DNA of 64,000 nucleotides from Setophaga petechia (Eukaryota > Chordata > Aves > Passeriformes > Parulidae), in NCBI GenBank assembly GCA_024362935.1, contig JANCRA010000067.1:1163795-1227794 (forward strand). Reading direction: 5' to 3'. Made by a program: the position numbers and the translations under genes. How positions within the stretch are numbered: the stretch's first letter is position 1; each line of letters opens with the position of its first letter. Shown in pieces: positions 46,201 to 56,790 of the stretch. A model generated the notes under the pieces. It was not told the origin of the DNA. It ran no database searches and worked only from the letters and a program-made list of their open reading frames with translations.

Positions 46201-49200
46201 CCAAAAATAGATTTGGTGATGTTTAGTCACTGTCTGTGTTAGACCCTGGCTAAGCCACTCTTTATCAGTGGAAGTTTAGCTGTGTTAAAGATTTTCTCTG
46301 TTAAAGAAAAATATCTTCTGGGTTAAAGAGCTGCTATCAGTTTATGTTAAGTGTGGGTTCATCCTGATGCACTTGAGATGTGATTTATGCTGCTGTTATC
46401 ACCTGTGTGTTTTTTTTTTTTTTTAACAATCATAATATGTGACATTTGAGAGAAGCATTGAGAGGTGTTGAACTCAGAGGGAGAGCTGAATTAGAGAAAT
46501 ATTCCTGCAAGGAAGCTGGAGAGGGATTTGTGACAAGGGCATGTAATGATAGGTCAAGGGGAATGACTTCAAACCAAAAGAGGGCAGGGTTAGATTAGAT
46601 TTGGGAAGAAATTTTTGCTGTGAGGGTGGTGAGGCCCTGGCACAGGGTGCCCAGAGAAGCTCTGGCTGCCCCTGGATCCCTGGAAGTGTCCAAGGCTGGA
46701 CAGGGCTTGGAGCACCCTGGGATACTGGAAGTTGCAGGTCCTTTCCCAACCCAAATCACTCTGTGGCAAATTCAAGTCCAGGGAGTTTAAAAAACCAGCA
46801 GTGGTTTAGCTTTTTCCTCATGGAAAAAGGAAGGAATTATTCCCTGGGAGGTGCTGAGGCCTGGTACAGTGCCCAGAGAAGCTGTGGCTGCCCCTTGATC
46901 CCTGGAAGTGTCCAAGGCCAGGTTGGATGGGGCTTGGAGCAACCGGGGACCGTGGAAGGTATTCATTGCAGGGGGTGGAATAAAATGAGCTTTAAGGTCC
47001 CTTCCAATCCAAACCACTTTGGGATCCTGTGATATTTGGGAATGTTTTTCTGCCAACGCCCTCAGAAGCTGATCAGGCCCTCACTCTTAATCCACTTGAA
47101 AATACCAAACAGCACCAAAACTGGATTGAGCACATTGTACTGATTTCAGACCATCACACTGATAAATTATTTCCCTTTCAGGCTGAGGCTGACCTTGCAA
47201 GGCACTTCCCAGGGCAGCCCAGCCCCAGCCCCTTGCCACGGCTCCCTGTGAATCCATCCCGCGTGGATCGCCTGCTCGCTGACCAGGCCCGCCAGCACGC
47301 CCGGGTATGCCTGCATTCCTGCACTTCTCCTGGGATTTCTTTGTTTATTCATCAACCAATCTGGGATTTGTTTGTTTACTCATCAACCTCAGTGGGTTTG
47401 GTGGTTTTGTAGTGGTTTTCTTTGGCTAATAGTTGGAACTGGTGGTTGAGTTCTATCCCATGTGGATCGCCTGCTCGCTGACCAGGCCCGCCAGCGTGCC
47501 TGGGTACGCCTGCAGGAGCTGCACTCCAGCTTCTCCTGGGATTTGTCTGTTTATCCATCAACAGATCTGGCATTTATTTGTTTATTCATCAGCCTCAGGG
47601 GATTTGGTGGTTTTGTAGTGGTTTTCTTTGGCTAATAGTTGGAACTGGTGGTTGAGTTCCATCCCATGTGGATTTCCTGCTCGCTGACCAGGCCCGCCAG
47701 TGTGCCTGGGTACTACCTGCAGTGACTGCACTCCTGTACTTCTCCTGAGATTTCTTTGTTTATTCATCAGCAAATCTGGGATTTGTTTGTTTACTTATCA
47801 GCCTCAGGGGGTTTGGTGGTTTTGTAGTGGTTTTCTTTGGCTAATAGTTGGAACTGGTGGTTGAGTTCGATCCTGCGTGGATCGCCTGCTCGCCGACCAG
47901 GCCTGCCAGCACACCTGGGTATGCCTGTGGTCCTACACTCCTCCTGGATTTGTCTGTTTATTCATCAACAAATCTGGGATTTGTTTGTTTATTCATCAGC
48001 CTCAATGGGTTTGGTGGTTTTGTAGTGGTTTTCTTTGATAGTTGGAGCTGGTGGTTGAGTTCCATCCCTCGTGGATCGCTTGCTCACCGACCAGGCCCAC
48101 CAGCACACCCGGGTATGCCTGCAGTCCTGCACTTCTCCTGGATTTGTCCGTTTATTCATCAACAAATCTGGGATTTGTTTGTTTACTCATCAACCTCAGG
48201 GGGTTTTGTGGTTTGGCAGTGGTTCTCTTTTGGAACTGGTGGTTGAGTTCACTGATAGTTAGAACTGATCAGTGGAGCTCAGTGCCAGGGTTTAGTTGAG
48301 GTGTTGGGGCTTGGGTTGGGCTCTGTGATTTTAAGGTCTCTTCCAACCCAGTGATTCCGTGAATTCTGTGAACTGAAAAAGTGAAATTTGAGGTGGTTTT
48401 TTGGATGGAGTGGTATGTTGAGAAAATAGTCTTTTAAATTGATGAAAATAGTTGTCTTTTAAACTGTGAAGACAGTCTTTTAAATTGAAGCCAACCAGAG
48501 GTTAGCTTCTCGGAGTTATTGATAGAGAGGGAAGTCTAGGTTGGAGAGATGTCATGTTTTTGATTGCTTTCTTGATTTTCTTTAGGTTATGAAGTAATCT
48601 CTAGAAGTTAGGAGTCTTTGTGGATGATGAATACAGGACTGTTTGTGGGTGTGATGGGATTTTTTAAAATTGTTCTTCTACTAAATTTTCAACGGTACCT
48701 AGGTTTTTCTTTGATAAAGGTTATTGATTGACTTAAATAGGGTTATTAGTTTTCTATGATAGCTTTAGAATGATGGATTTGACATGGTCTCTATTAAAGG
48801 TCTGCTTCTAGTTTTGCTCCCCACTGGGACAGTACGTCTTTCTTTTATATGGTGAGATGTTTCTGTATAATGAAGGGATGTGCTGCTGCTCTTTGATCCT
48901 TGTGAGGGTATTTACTAAATTTGAGAGGGGGGGTGATTGTGGGAAATAAGTAAAGATAAGACTTTCAGAAATCTGTGAAAGCAGGCCTCAGGAACAGAAA
49001 GAGCAGAGAACTTAGAGCAGCTGCAAAGCCTGAAAGTAGAAAAGCTACAAAAGCACAGCAAGCAAGGACATGAAACAATAACTTGAGTTTTCTGCCAGGT
49101 GCTCGCACTGATAGGAAGAATGGAGAGGCTTTGTGCTGCTCCCCTGCACAAGAACATCTCCAGGACCTTGGAGCTGCACCTGGAAGCCATTCAGGTGACC

Positions 49201-52200
49201 CAGGCACGTCGGAAGGATGAGATTGGGAATGCTGCCAACCCCCAGAGTCACGGGGGGCCACCCTGCAACAATGACAAAGGTAATGCTGCCCATTCCTGCA
49301 GCCCTCAGAGCTTTTTCAGGGATTTAATTGTGAGTATGTTCCACCTAAAAATGTAAATTTGCAATACCCAGCAATTCTTGTCACTTCAGCAAAGAGGTTT
49401 GCAAATACACTCTTGTTCCTTTTTAAGACTTTAAATTACTTTGAGTTCTGTTGGGTTTTTCTTTTTGTTTTCCTATTACTATTTTTAAAAAATTGCTATT
49501 TTCTCCTCTTGACTAGAAGACAACTGTAAAAACGCCTCAGTGACCTTATATAACTGTAAATGGGTTAAAATTGGTTAAAAAGCAAAAATGTGCTCAGTTT
49601 TAGGCAGGTAGAATTATTTCCTGGTATGGCTAAACTTTCTTTTCTTTTCAGCTTATAAAATGATAAAAAAATTGCCAGTGTTGTGCAAAACAATTGTCTA
49701 CCTTACCTAAATCACAAACACACCAGGAATGACATTCCATGTTTCCCAAATTCTGTTGAAGTAAAACCGGAATAACCTGTAGCAGCAGTAAATGTGGCAA
49801 TTTATAGTTTGGGGTTAAAAATCATATTATTTTTCTTCAGAAAATACCTGTGTCTCAGAACAAAAGAGGAATTCACTCCTTACTGCTGAAGTGAAGTGGA
49901 CAGTGAGGTTCCTTTGGCTGTGGAAATAGCTGCTCTTGTGATAAGCTGGAAAGAGAAACAAAATGTTTTGCTTTTGCAATTCAGGTGTCAAAAATGAAAA
50001 TGTAAAATGAATGTAAAATGTCATGCCCTTAAAACAATAGTCCTATATGAAAACTGACTTTTAAAATAACCCCAAAAACTTTGATGTGACTTTAATTCCA
50101 AGTGTGAGTCAGGAGTAGTAGAAGGAAGGTTCTTGGCCAGGCAGGAGAAGTAGGACACAGTGGTTAAGTGGATTATTATGATTAGATTTAATGTCAATAC
50201 AGCAGCTAAATATTGCCAACACTATAAATAACAGCTCTGTCATCTGTTACAAAGAGTTATGGCATCAGCAGGTCCTGGTCCCTCCTGTTGAGTCACAGGT
50301 TTTGGTGAGACCCCCTCCCCTCCAGAATTCCCAGAGAAGGGTAGGAGCTTGCTCCACTTAGTCCCAGATTTCATCAACATTTCTGTCTGAAAGGCTGCAG
50401 TAGCAGCAGTTTTTGCTGGAAATGGGCAGGTTTGCAATCCCTGGCCTTACAGGATTTGCAGTTGCAAACAAATTCCCTGTGGAGCTGCTTTAAGATTTCA
50501 TTTCTGTTTTTGAGTGGTTCTTTGTGCTTTTGCTCACCCATCCAAAAATCAGCATTCCCTCCTTCCTGAAAAATCAAAAAGCTGCCTGCAGCCTCAGCAG
50601 ACCAGTTTTCCCAGTGTCCACCAGCATTTTGGAATCTTTTTTAACATTTTTGATCCTTTTTGCACAGACAATCCACGTGAGATGTTGCAGCTGTCATTAC
50701 CGGTGCCGCTCAGCTGCTCCTTGAGCATGGTTTGCTCAGGGCTGTGAGTTGAACAAATTTATGCAATTTAAAAAAATCATTTAATAATGTGTTGGAGTTC
50801 TAGATGCTGGGAGTTTTAGCCTTTCTGTGCTGCCAGGCACTGACCCCTGAGAGAACACTGCATTTGACCTGAGGCTGTGGAGAAGCTTCCAAAATGGAAT
50901 GATAGAACTGGGATTGTGGGTGTGGAGTTTGGATAGAAGTGTGTGATATCACAGGGTGGGAAACTTAGAGTTTAAGGGTTTAGAATACAGTAATAGATAT
51001 AAAGCAAGATGGAGGTTTTAGGATGGAGGCTGGTCATTCTTCTTCACCTTCTTCTCCATGGGTTTGGGTGGTTTTGTGTAATTGGACAGAAAAATCTATA
51101 TTTCAGACTTTGAGTGATTAGTTGTTGGGTTAAAAGTAAAAATAATTTAGGTAATTTCTTAACTCGACAGTTTAGCCTTAAAAGACCTTGTACCAAGAGA
51201 TAGTTGGCCATTTTGTGCCTTGTTAATTAATGAAAGGCTGCAGAACTCATTGTTGTGAGACTGTAACAAAGATAAGAAATAAAGAACATCTAAGTCTAGA
51301 CATGAGCTATTGTCTCAAGTGCCTTCAGTCCCCACCTCGACAGAGGTAGAAATGTCAGAACCCAGGATGTTCCTCTGACTGCCCTGGAGGACTCAAGACC
51401 CTGGCAGGGGGCTCAGAGACCTTGGCACAGAGTCAAAGACACCTGTGCCTGTGATTTTAGCCCATGGAAACAATTACCAACTTTGTGTGAGGAGTTACAA
51501 GCCACAAGAGTTTCAGTAGAATGATAGTGAATTTATCACAGGGTGAAAAAGTAGAATTTTGGGGTTTTTAGAATAGAGGTTCAAGAGGCAAGATGGAGGG
51601 ATTTGGAGGGTGTGCCTTGTCCTTCTTTCTTCTTCTTGTCCTCCATCTTCTGGGTGATGGTGACACCTCTGGATTGGTTTAGAGTAGAGACAGAGTGTCT
51701 AACGTAGGTGATGGCTATTGGAAAATTATTGTAAATAAAGTACATGTAGTTCTTAGTATAAAAAGATAACACCACCCTGAAGGTGGTCAGTGTGCCATGA
51801 ACTGACCTGCCAGACAGACCTCAGCAGGTCAGAGAAAGAATGTATTAGATAAGAGAAAATAAACAACCTTGAGAACGAGAGCCAAGGAATTCAGTCTTCT
51901 CCTTCAATCTCAGGGCTGGGAAAAAGAGACTTTCCAACACCTCAGTGTCATCTCGACACCAAAGACCCCATCATAGGAAGAGAAACCAAAACCTGGCAAT
52001 AACATTTCCAGGCTTGCCCACTAATGAGTTTTCCCTGTCGTTGCAGATGTGCTGGCCCTGGCAGCTGCCCTGCGAGCCCTGGCCGGAGCCACGCGCAGAG
52101 CCCGCACCGCGCTCTGGTGCGCGCTGCAGCTGGCCCTGCCCAAACCCCCTCCTGCTGGACCTGAGAACCAACAACTCCTCCTGCAAGAGCTTTGTTCTTC

Positions 52201-52288
52201 GAGCACAAGCAGCCAGGAAAAAAGCAGCCTGGAGCAGGAAAGCAGAGGAAGTGAAAAAGCTGAGGAAGAGAGGAAGATTTTGGAATAA
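40215..52288 (+). CDS. MEIOC-like: MEIOC-family meiotic coiled-coil protein (six coding exons)
   Basis: MEIOC is a germ-cell cytoplasmic protein that works with YTHDC2 to keep germ cells in meiotic prophase. Coding exons are 40215-40360, 42134-42235, 42780-44547, 47182-47304, 49099-49279 and 52047-52288. All junctions are GT-AG, phases agree and the sum is 2562 nt (853 aa plus TAA). The ATG at 40215 has a strong context (ACCATGG) and begins MDTQLFSPF; the exon itself starts at 40194. Family landmarks are [20 protein letters not shown] near residues 56-75, a long low-complexity Ser/Pro/Asn-rich middle, and the conserved C-terminal block from about residue 645: [68 protein letters not shown] and [19 protein letters not shown] charged Glu/Ser/Lys tail follows. 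The central region is strongly diverged from mammalian MEIOC, so a paralogue (MEIOC-like) is favoured over MEIOC itself. Confidence 0.87.
42780..44547 (+). CDS. MEIOC-like: MEIOC-like large central exon (exon 3 of the coding set)
   Basis: This 1768-nt exon encodes residues ~83-672. The acceptor is CTGTTCCAG|GAATTC and the donor GAAGAAG|GTAAAA. The frame is open throughout and continues 126 nt into the intron before a stop, so the donor defines its end. Content is low-complexity with Asn runs and FPFMSDF/SPFMSDL repeats near residues 565-625. The last ~28 residues enter the conserved MEIOC block ([12 protein letters not shown]...). Confidence 0.9.
46575..46765 (+). mobile_element. CR1 LINE 3' fragment in a MEIOC-like intron
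   Basis: CR1 wording: GGTGGTGAGGCCCTGGCACA, CCTGGATCCCTGGAAGTGTC and TTTCCCAACCCAAATCACTC. A second fragment follows within 60 bp. Confidence 0.75.
46830..47040 (+). mobile_element. Second CR1 LINE 3' fragment in the same intron
   Basis: CR1 wording: GTGCCCAGAGAAGCTGTGGC, GGTTGGATGGGGCTTGGAGC and TTTAAGGTCCCTTCCAATCC. It ends near GGGATCCTGTGATATTTG, a degenerate CR1 tail. It lies 140 bp before the exon at 47182. Confidence 0.75.
47255..48250 (+). repeat. ~200-bp tandem array seeded by a MEIOC-like exon/intron junction (5 copies)
   Basis: The core GTGGATCGCCTGCTCGCTGA begins at 47263 (the real exon) and recurs, with substitutions, at 47462, 47668, 47877 and 48071, so the periods are 199, 206, 209 and 194 bp. 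Each unit carries ~45-50 nt of exon 47182-47304, the splice donor (G|GTATGC, GTACGC, GTACTA, GTATGC, GTATGC) and ~150 nt of intron (ending CCTCAGGGGGTTTGGTGGTT, TTGTAGTGGTTTTCTTTGGC). The exon-derived parts keep an open frame encoding [15 protein letters not shown] peptide in every copy. Confidence 0.95.
48275..48375 (+). mobile_element. CR1 LINE 3' end fragment
   Basis: TTTAGTTGAGGTGTTGGGGC, GGTTGGGCTCTGTGATTTTA and AGGTCTCTTCCAACCCAGTG, then GATTCCGTGAATTCTGTGAA, are the CR1 3' end with its tail repeat. It closes the exon-derived array. Confidence 0.7.
50790..51342 (+). mobile_element. LTR (family F), plus orientation, in the last MEIOC-like intron
   Basis: It begins TGTTGGAGTTCTAGATGCTG and ends CCCCACCTCGACA. 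AATAAAG occurs near 51279, in the place of an LTR poly(A) signal. It shares long blocks with the minus-strand copies at 32825 and 37410 and with 21966-22530. No target duplication was seen. Confidence 0.75.
51353..51939 (+). mobile_element. LTR (related to family F) next to the previous LTR
   Basis: It starts TGTCAGAACCCAGG and ends GACTTTCCAACA. GTATAAAAAG (51756-51765) and AAAATAAACAACC (51857-51869) give a TATA/poly(A) arrangement. It begins 10 bp after the LTR ending at 51342 and ends ~107 bp before the last MEIOC-like exon. Confidence 0.65.
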
Positions 52289-52296
52289 TCGGCGAT

Positions 52297-52302
52297 AATA
52301 AA
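52297..52302 (+). terminator. MEIOC-like: AATAAA directly after the MEIOC-like stop
   Basis: The hexamer lies only 8 bases after the TAA stop (GCGATAATAAACAG). Used alone it would give a very short 3' UTR, so a more distal signal is also possible. Confidence 0.35.
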
Positions 52303-54498
52303 CAGAAAGCTGAGGATGGGGAGGGAAGGGCTCAGGTTCGCCAGAGGTGGATTTCACTGGATGTCAGGAAGGGGTTAATTTAAAAAAAAGGGTTAATTAA
52401 GGTGCCTGGTCAGTGCTGCAGTGGTGGTACTGTGAGGTGGTGTTGATGCAGTTTAATATTGCAGGTGTCTGCTGCTGAGAAATTTAATGTTCAGGGGAGC
52501 TGAACAAGAGCTGAGCTTTCCTCCTGTGCTTACCCAAAGCTCTGAGCCCAACCAGGACCTGAGCAACCAGAGTCTGGAAAAACTCAATTCTCTTTTTTTT
52601 TTTGGCTAATGAGACAATTTACTGTATTTAAAGGTACTCAATAGTCATTCAGGGTTTGTTTTATTTTTATTTTTTGCACCGTGTGTAGTTCTTTCCAGAG
52701 CCAAAGTGATCACTGAGTAGTTTGCACCCCATCACTGTGTCAGGAGCAATCCACAGTACTGTGATGGTGTTTTTTGGGACAAGTTTTCTCTGTTTGACAG
52801 GAATAATCAGTGTTCAGTGCTGGTTTTGTGCTGCCAGTTCAGTTTCCATCAAAACCAGTGTGAGCTGAGCTTTTTCATAGAATTGTCCACTTTGGTTTTT
52901 CCACTAAAAAAGTGGATTTTTGTAGCTTTGCAGTGTGAACTGCGTGGAAGTGCACATTAGCAGGTGTTAGAAAACTTGCTCAGGATTAGAAATTAGATTT
53001 ATTGGTTCCTCAGTGGGGTTAAAACCAGTAACAATATAACATAGTATGCACTTACATATAAAAAAACTATTATTTTTTACTAAGATATGTTCTTGGTACT
53101 ATATTTTTTTCAGACACATTCCATATTTATTTTAATGCCTTCATTGAATGTTTATTTTTAAAATCTATTTTAGTAATACAAAGTTAAATATTTTGCCAAA
53201 TCTTCCAAATAATCAGATTTAATGATTTACTCAGGAACTCAGTATATTATTGTATAAATATCCATGTGGTATATAGGGGTTTTTTGGGAGAGGGATGTTT
53301 GCAAAATATTTACACAAAGCTAATTATATACCAGGTTACCAAAGCTCTTTCACTGATTATTTTTTTGGTGTGGAAGTTTTAATATATTTAATTGCTGTTA
53401 ATTAGTCTCCATTGTGTGGCTTAGACAATCAGTGTGTGGTTGTTCAGGGTGAAAACTAGTAAAGAAAAATTATTCCAAGCTGTGATCTTAGGGCATTTAG
53501 GAATATTTTAATGCTTTAACAACTGTCTTACTGTTCCACAGTCTCCTAACATGTACTAATAATTAAAGTTCTTGACTATCAGGATATTAATGAACAGCTT
53601 TGGAGAGAAGTTCTTGGGTTAAAAGTGAATTAAGTTGGGGATATAAGCGAACTTTGCAGGACAAAAATGAAGATTTTTGTGTCATGTGCTCTTCAGTGTC
53701 AAATCTGACATTTTTGTGGGTAATTCTAGAACTGTTCACATATATATTTGTACTTGCAAAATTGTTCCAAATGCAGTTGTGTAGTTCTGGATCTGTGGAT
53801 GTTTCTAGAGCAGATTTTGTCTCAGTAGTGCCATCCTTAACTCTGTTGAGGCTTGGAAATTTGTAGCTAAAATTTACCCCAGGCCTCACTGTAATCCACT
53901 GAGTGAAGTTTAAAAACAAAAGTAGATAGAAATCAGATCATTAGTATAGCAAAATTATATTTTTTCCCCTAAAAAAAAAGTGACTTCCACTTCAAAGATT
54001 ATTTCAAGCCTTAGCCTAAAAAACAGGTACCAGAGTTATTTTAGTGTGTTTTCTCTCTGTGTACATGGAATTTATTTGCACAAACTAATTAAAGAAAGGT
54101 CAATCTGCATTTGTGAAACTGATTGTGCTCCACAGCTTAAAAGTGGAGTTTGCAGGATTTCAGTTCCTGGGTGATTTGGGGGTTTAATTACCCAAATTAA
54201 AATTAATTTACCATTGCTGTGCTGACAGGAAATCAGAATTTCAGGGTCTGGATCTTGTGGTTTTTTTCTGTTTACACAACCAGGGTTGTTTTGTAGTGGT
54301 GAATGTTTAGGGTATAACTGGTTCATATTGTACTACTTAATTAATGTGTTAATTAATGATCTTAATTAGCTCATAGTTAATGTGCCTTTAACAATCTCAT
54401 TTTCCCAGAGTGTTAAAAAGCTGTGTGGTCACTTCTGATTCCAATTTCTGTTTAAAAATGGCATTTTAAAGGGTTACAGGTGGCTGCAATCAGCTCAC
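52303..54498. other. 3' flank of the MEIOC-like gene, AT-rich, no gene seen
   Basis: This is unique-looking AT-rich DNA typical of 3' UTR/intergenic sequence. No repeat family was recognised. If the candidate minus-strand exon at 54499-54666 is real, its next exon could lie here. One acceptor-like site on the minus strand, near 54165-54175 (CAAATCACCCAG), is compatible in phase with a short C-terminus. Confidence 0.35.
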
Positions 54499-54666
54499 CT
54501 TGTTAATTATGTTAATTGCAGTCAGGAGCTGCTCCAGGGTGGGTTCCTGGAGGAGCTCTGGAATGTCCCCCTGGGTCATGTGCTGGGTCAGCTGCTCCTG
54601 CTCGTGCCCTGCAAATGCTCCTCTGGCACTTGGCCTCGCTCACTTTTCTTCACAAAAACTCCAGCT
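54499..54666 (-). pseudogene. Candidate minus-strand exon, possibly frameshifted, unknown gene
   Basis: On the minus strand a strong acceptor (TTATTTTTGTTTGCAG) and a consensus donor (AACAAG|GTGAGC) bound 168 nt. One frame of the 5' half reads GVFVKKSERGQVPEEHLQG; another frame of the 3' half reads GHEQEQLTQHMTQGDIPELL and continues QEPTLEQLLTAINIINK to the donor. Both look like real amphipathic protein, but no single frame is open across the whole segment. A one-base change near 54590-54600, a different acceptor, or decay would explain this. I do not recognise the family. Confidence 0.4.
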
Positions 54667-55980
54667 CTGCAAACAAAAATAAGATTTTAATTACAAAATA
54701 TGATTTAATAATTTTTTTAGTGCCCTTTTCTTTAAATTGCTTGGTTATGGACAGCATCAGACCCATAATGAATTGTGTCTCCAATTCCTAATTTCAGAGT
54801 GCTCCACTTCTGTTGTTTTATTACAAAACCTTTTGCACTTTAAGGAAAAAAACCCACTTTATTTTGTAAAATAACATTTTTTATGATGTAAAATAACACC
54901 TGGAGTTGCAGCAGCTCTGTCAAAACATTATTTTTGCTGCCTTGTGTTTAATTTGGCAGCAAGGTACAAATTCTGCAAGTCTTGCACTGAGTTTTTGGTG
55001 TGAATAAGCACAAGTAGAATGCTTGTGAGTATAGGGAGTAATTGTATTCACATTTTACTGACTTCAGGGAAAGCAGAATTGAGGTTTTGGGTCACAATTA
55101 AGCTTTGGTTTGGAGTTAGTTTTGATGTTTATAGAGAAAAATAAAAACCCCTTTCCCTCCTCATTTTGAGAAACTATCAGGTAAAATTCAGTTTATTCTC
55201 TTTTTATCCACCTCCACCCCTGCACTCAGCTTTCATGAGATTTAATTATTTAGGTTTTTTCCCTGTTTTGGTTTATACTTTTTAAATTTTGGGGGTGAGC
55301 TGAAGAAGGTGGCAGAGTTGTAGCCAGTCCTGGTGGCAGGGACACTGGATTTGCTCCTCTTTAAATAAATGGAACACTCAGTTGTTCCTTTGTGAGCCAG
55401 GATTATTATCAGGGTGCTTTTTGATTGTTGCTAGTGAATCTTTAATGCTTTAAAATCCCAAATTGATAGTCCAGTACAGCACAGACTTAAGAATTAAAAT
55501 TATTTCTGTATTCTGTGTAAATAACTGGAGATTTTTGGTGATTCAACCTCATTAATTCCCAGAAGGGAGGCCAGCAGCAGGGAAGAGTTGTTAATTATTT
55601 ACTTTATTTTTTAACTCTTTATTATTTTTTCTTCTGGTTATAGGTTTTGTACCTTTGTTTTTCTGTACCCACAGGGTCTCTCTGGCAGTTAAGTTGCCCT
55701 GATGCTATTTATATAAACTAAAACTCAGAAATTGCTATTAATTTGTTATTTCCATTAGAGCAGCATGCAGGGAGGTTATTTAAGTTCATGCTGCTTGTCT
55801 TGCTGTGGCCTTTTCAGGAATGGGTGACTTTAATTCCCAAATTGCATTTTTATCCTTTTTAAACTGAATATTTTTCTTTGCTGCTGAAATTTACCACCAA
55901 TATTTTTGTCTGTACCTGGGTATGTGAAATTTGGGAATTGTTTGCCTTAGTCAGAACTGCTGCTGTAGTTCATGGTAAAT
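54667..55980. other. Intergenic or intronic, nothing recognised
   Basis: AT-rich DNA without exon-like ORFs or named repeats. Confidence 0.4.
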
Positions 55981-55984
55981 CTCT

Positions 55985-56790
55985 TATGGTTATTCCTTAT
56001 GGTTATTCCTGGTTATTTCTTTGGAAGGAAATCAATGTTTTGATTATGGTTATTCCTGGTTATTTCTCTTGAAGGAAATCAGTGTTTTGATTATGGTTAT
56101 TCCTGGTTATTTCTTTTGGAAGGAAATCAATGTTTTGATTATGGTTATTCCTGGTTATTTCTTTTGGAAGGAAATCAATGTTTTGATTATGGTTATTCCT
56201 GGTTATTTCTTTGGAAGGAAATCAATGTTTATATTATGGTTATTCCTGGTTATTTTGAAGGAAATCAATGTTTTGATTATGGTTATTCCTGGTTATTTCT
56301 TTGGAAGGAAATCAATGTTTTGATTATGGTTATTCCTGGTTATTTCTTTGGAAGGAAATCAGTGTTTTTATTATGGTTATTCCTGGTTATTTCTTTTGGA
56401 AGGAAATCAATGTTTTGATTATGGTTATTCCTGGTTATTTCTTTGGAAGGAAATCAATGTTTATATTATGGTTATTCCTGGTTATTTTGAAGGAAATCAA
56501 TGTTTTGATTATGGTTATTCCTGGTTATTTCTTTGGAAGGAAATCAATGTTTTGATTATGGTTATTCCTGGTTATTTCTTTGGAAGGAAATCAATGTTTT
56601 GATTATGGTTATTCCTGGTTATTTCTTTGGAAGGAAATCAGTGTTTTTATTATGGTTATTCCTGGTTATTTCTTTGGAAGGAAATCAATGTTTTGATTAT
56701 GGTTATTCCTGGTTATTTCTTTGGAAGGAAATCAGTGTTTTGATTATGGTTATTCCTGGTAATTTCTTTGGAAGGAAATCAACATTTTAA
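55985..56790. repeat. 47-bp minisatellite, about 17 units with higher-order structure
   Basis: The unit is GGTTATTCCTGGTTATTTCT, TTGGAAGGAAATCAATGTTT and TGATTAT. A shortened unit (GGTTATTTTGAAGG) after a TATATTATGG variant occurs at about 56230 and again at 56461, 232 bp apart. This shows that a five-unit block was duplicated. Because 47 is not a multiple of three and the unit has no stop in this strand, all three + frames are open through it. Confidence 0.95.

Noticed and set aside
53587..53919. A 110-codon minus-strand ORF
   Set aside because: It sits in AT-rich flank with no conserved motif and no neighbouring splice sites consistent with the candidate exon at 54499-54666.
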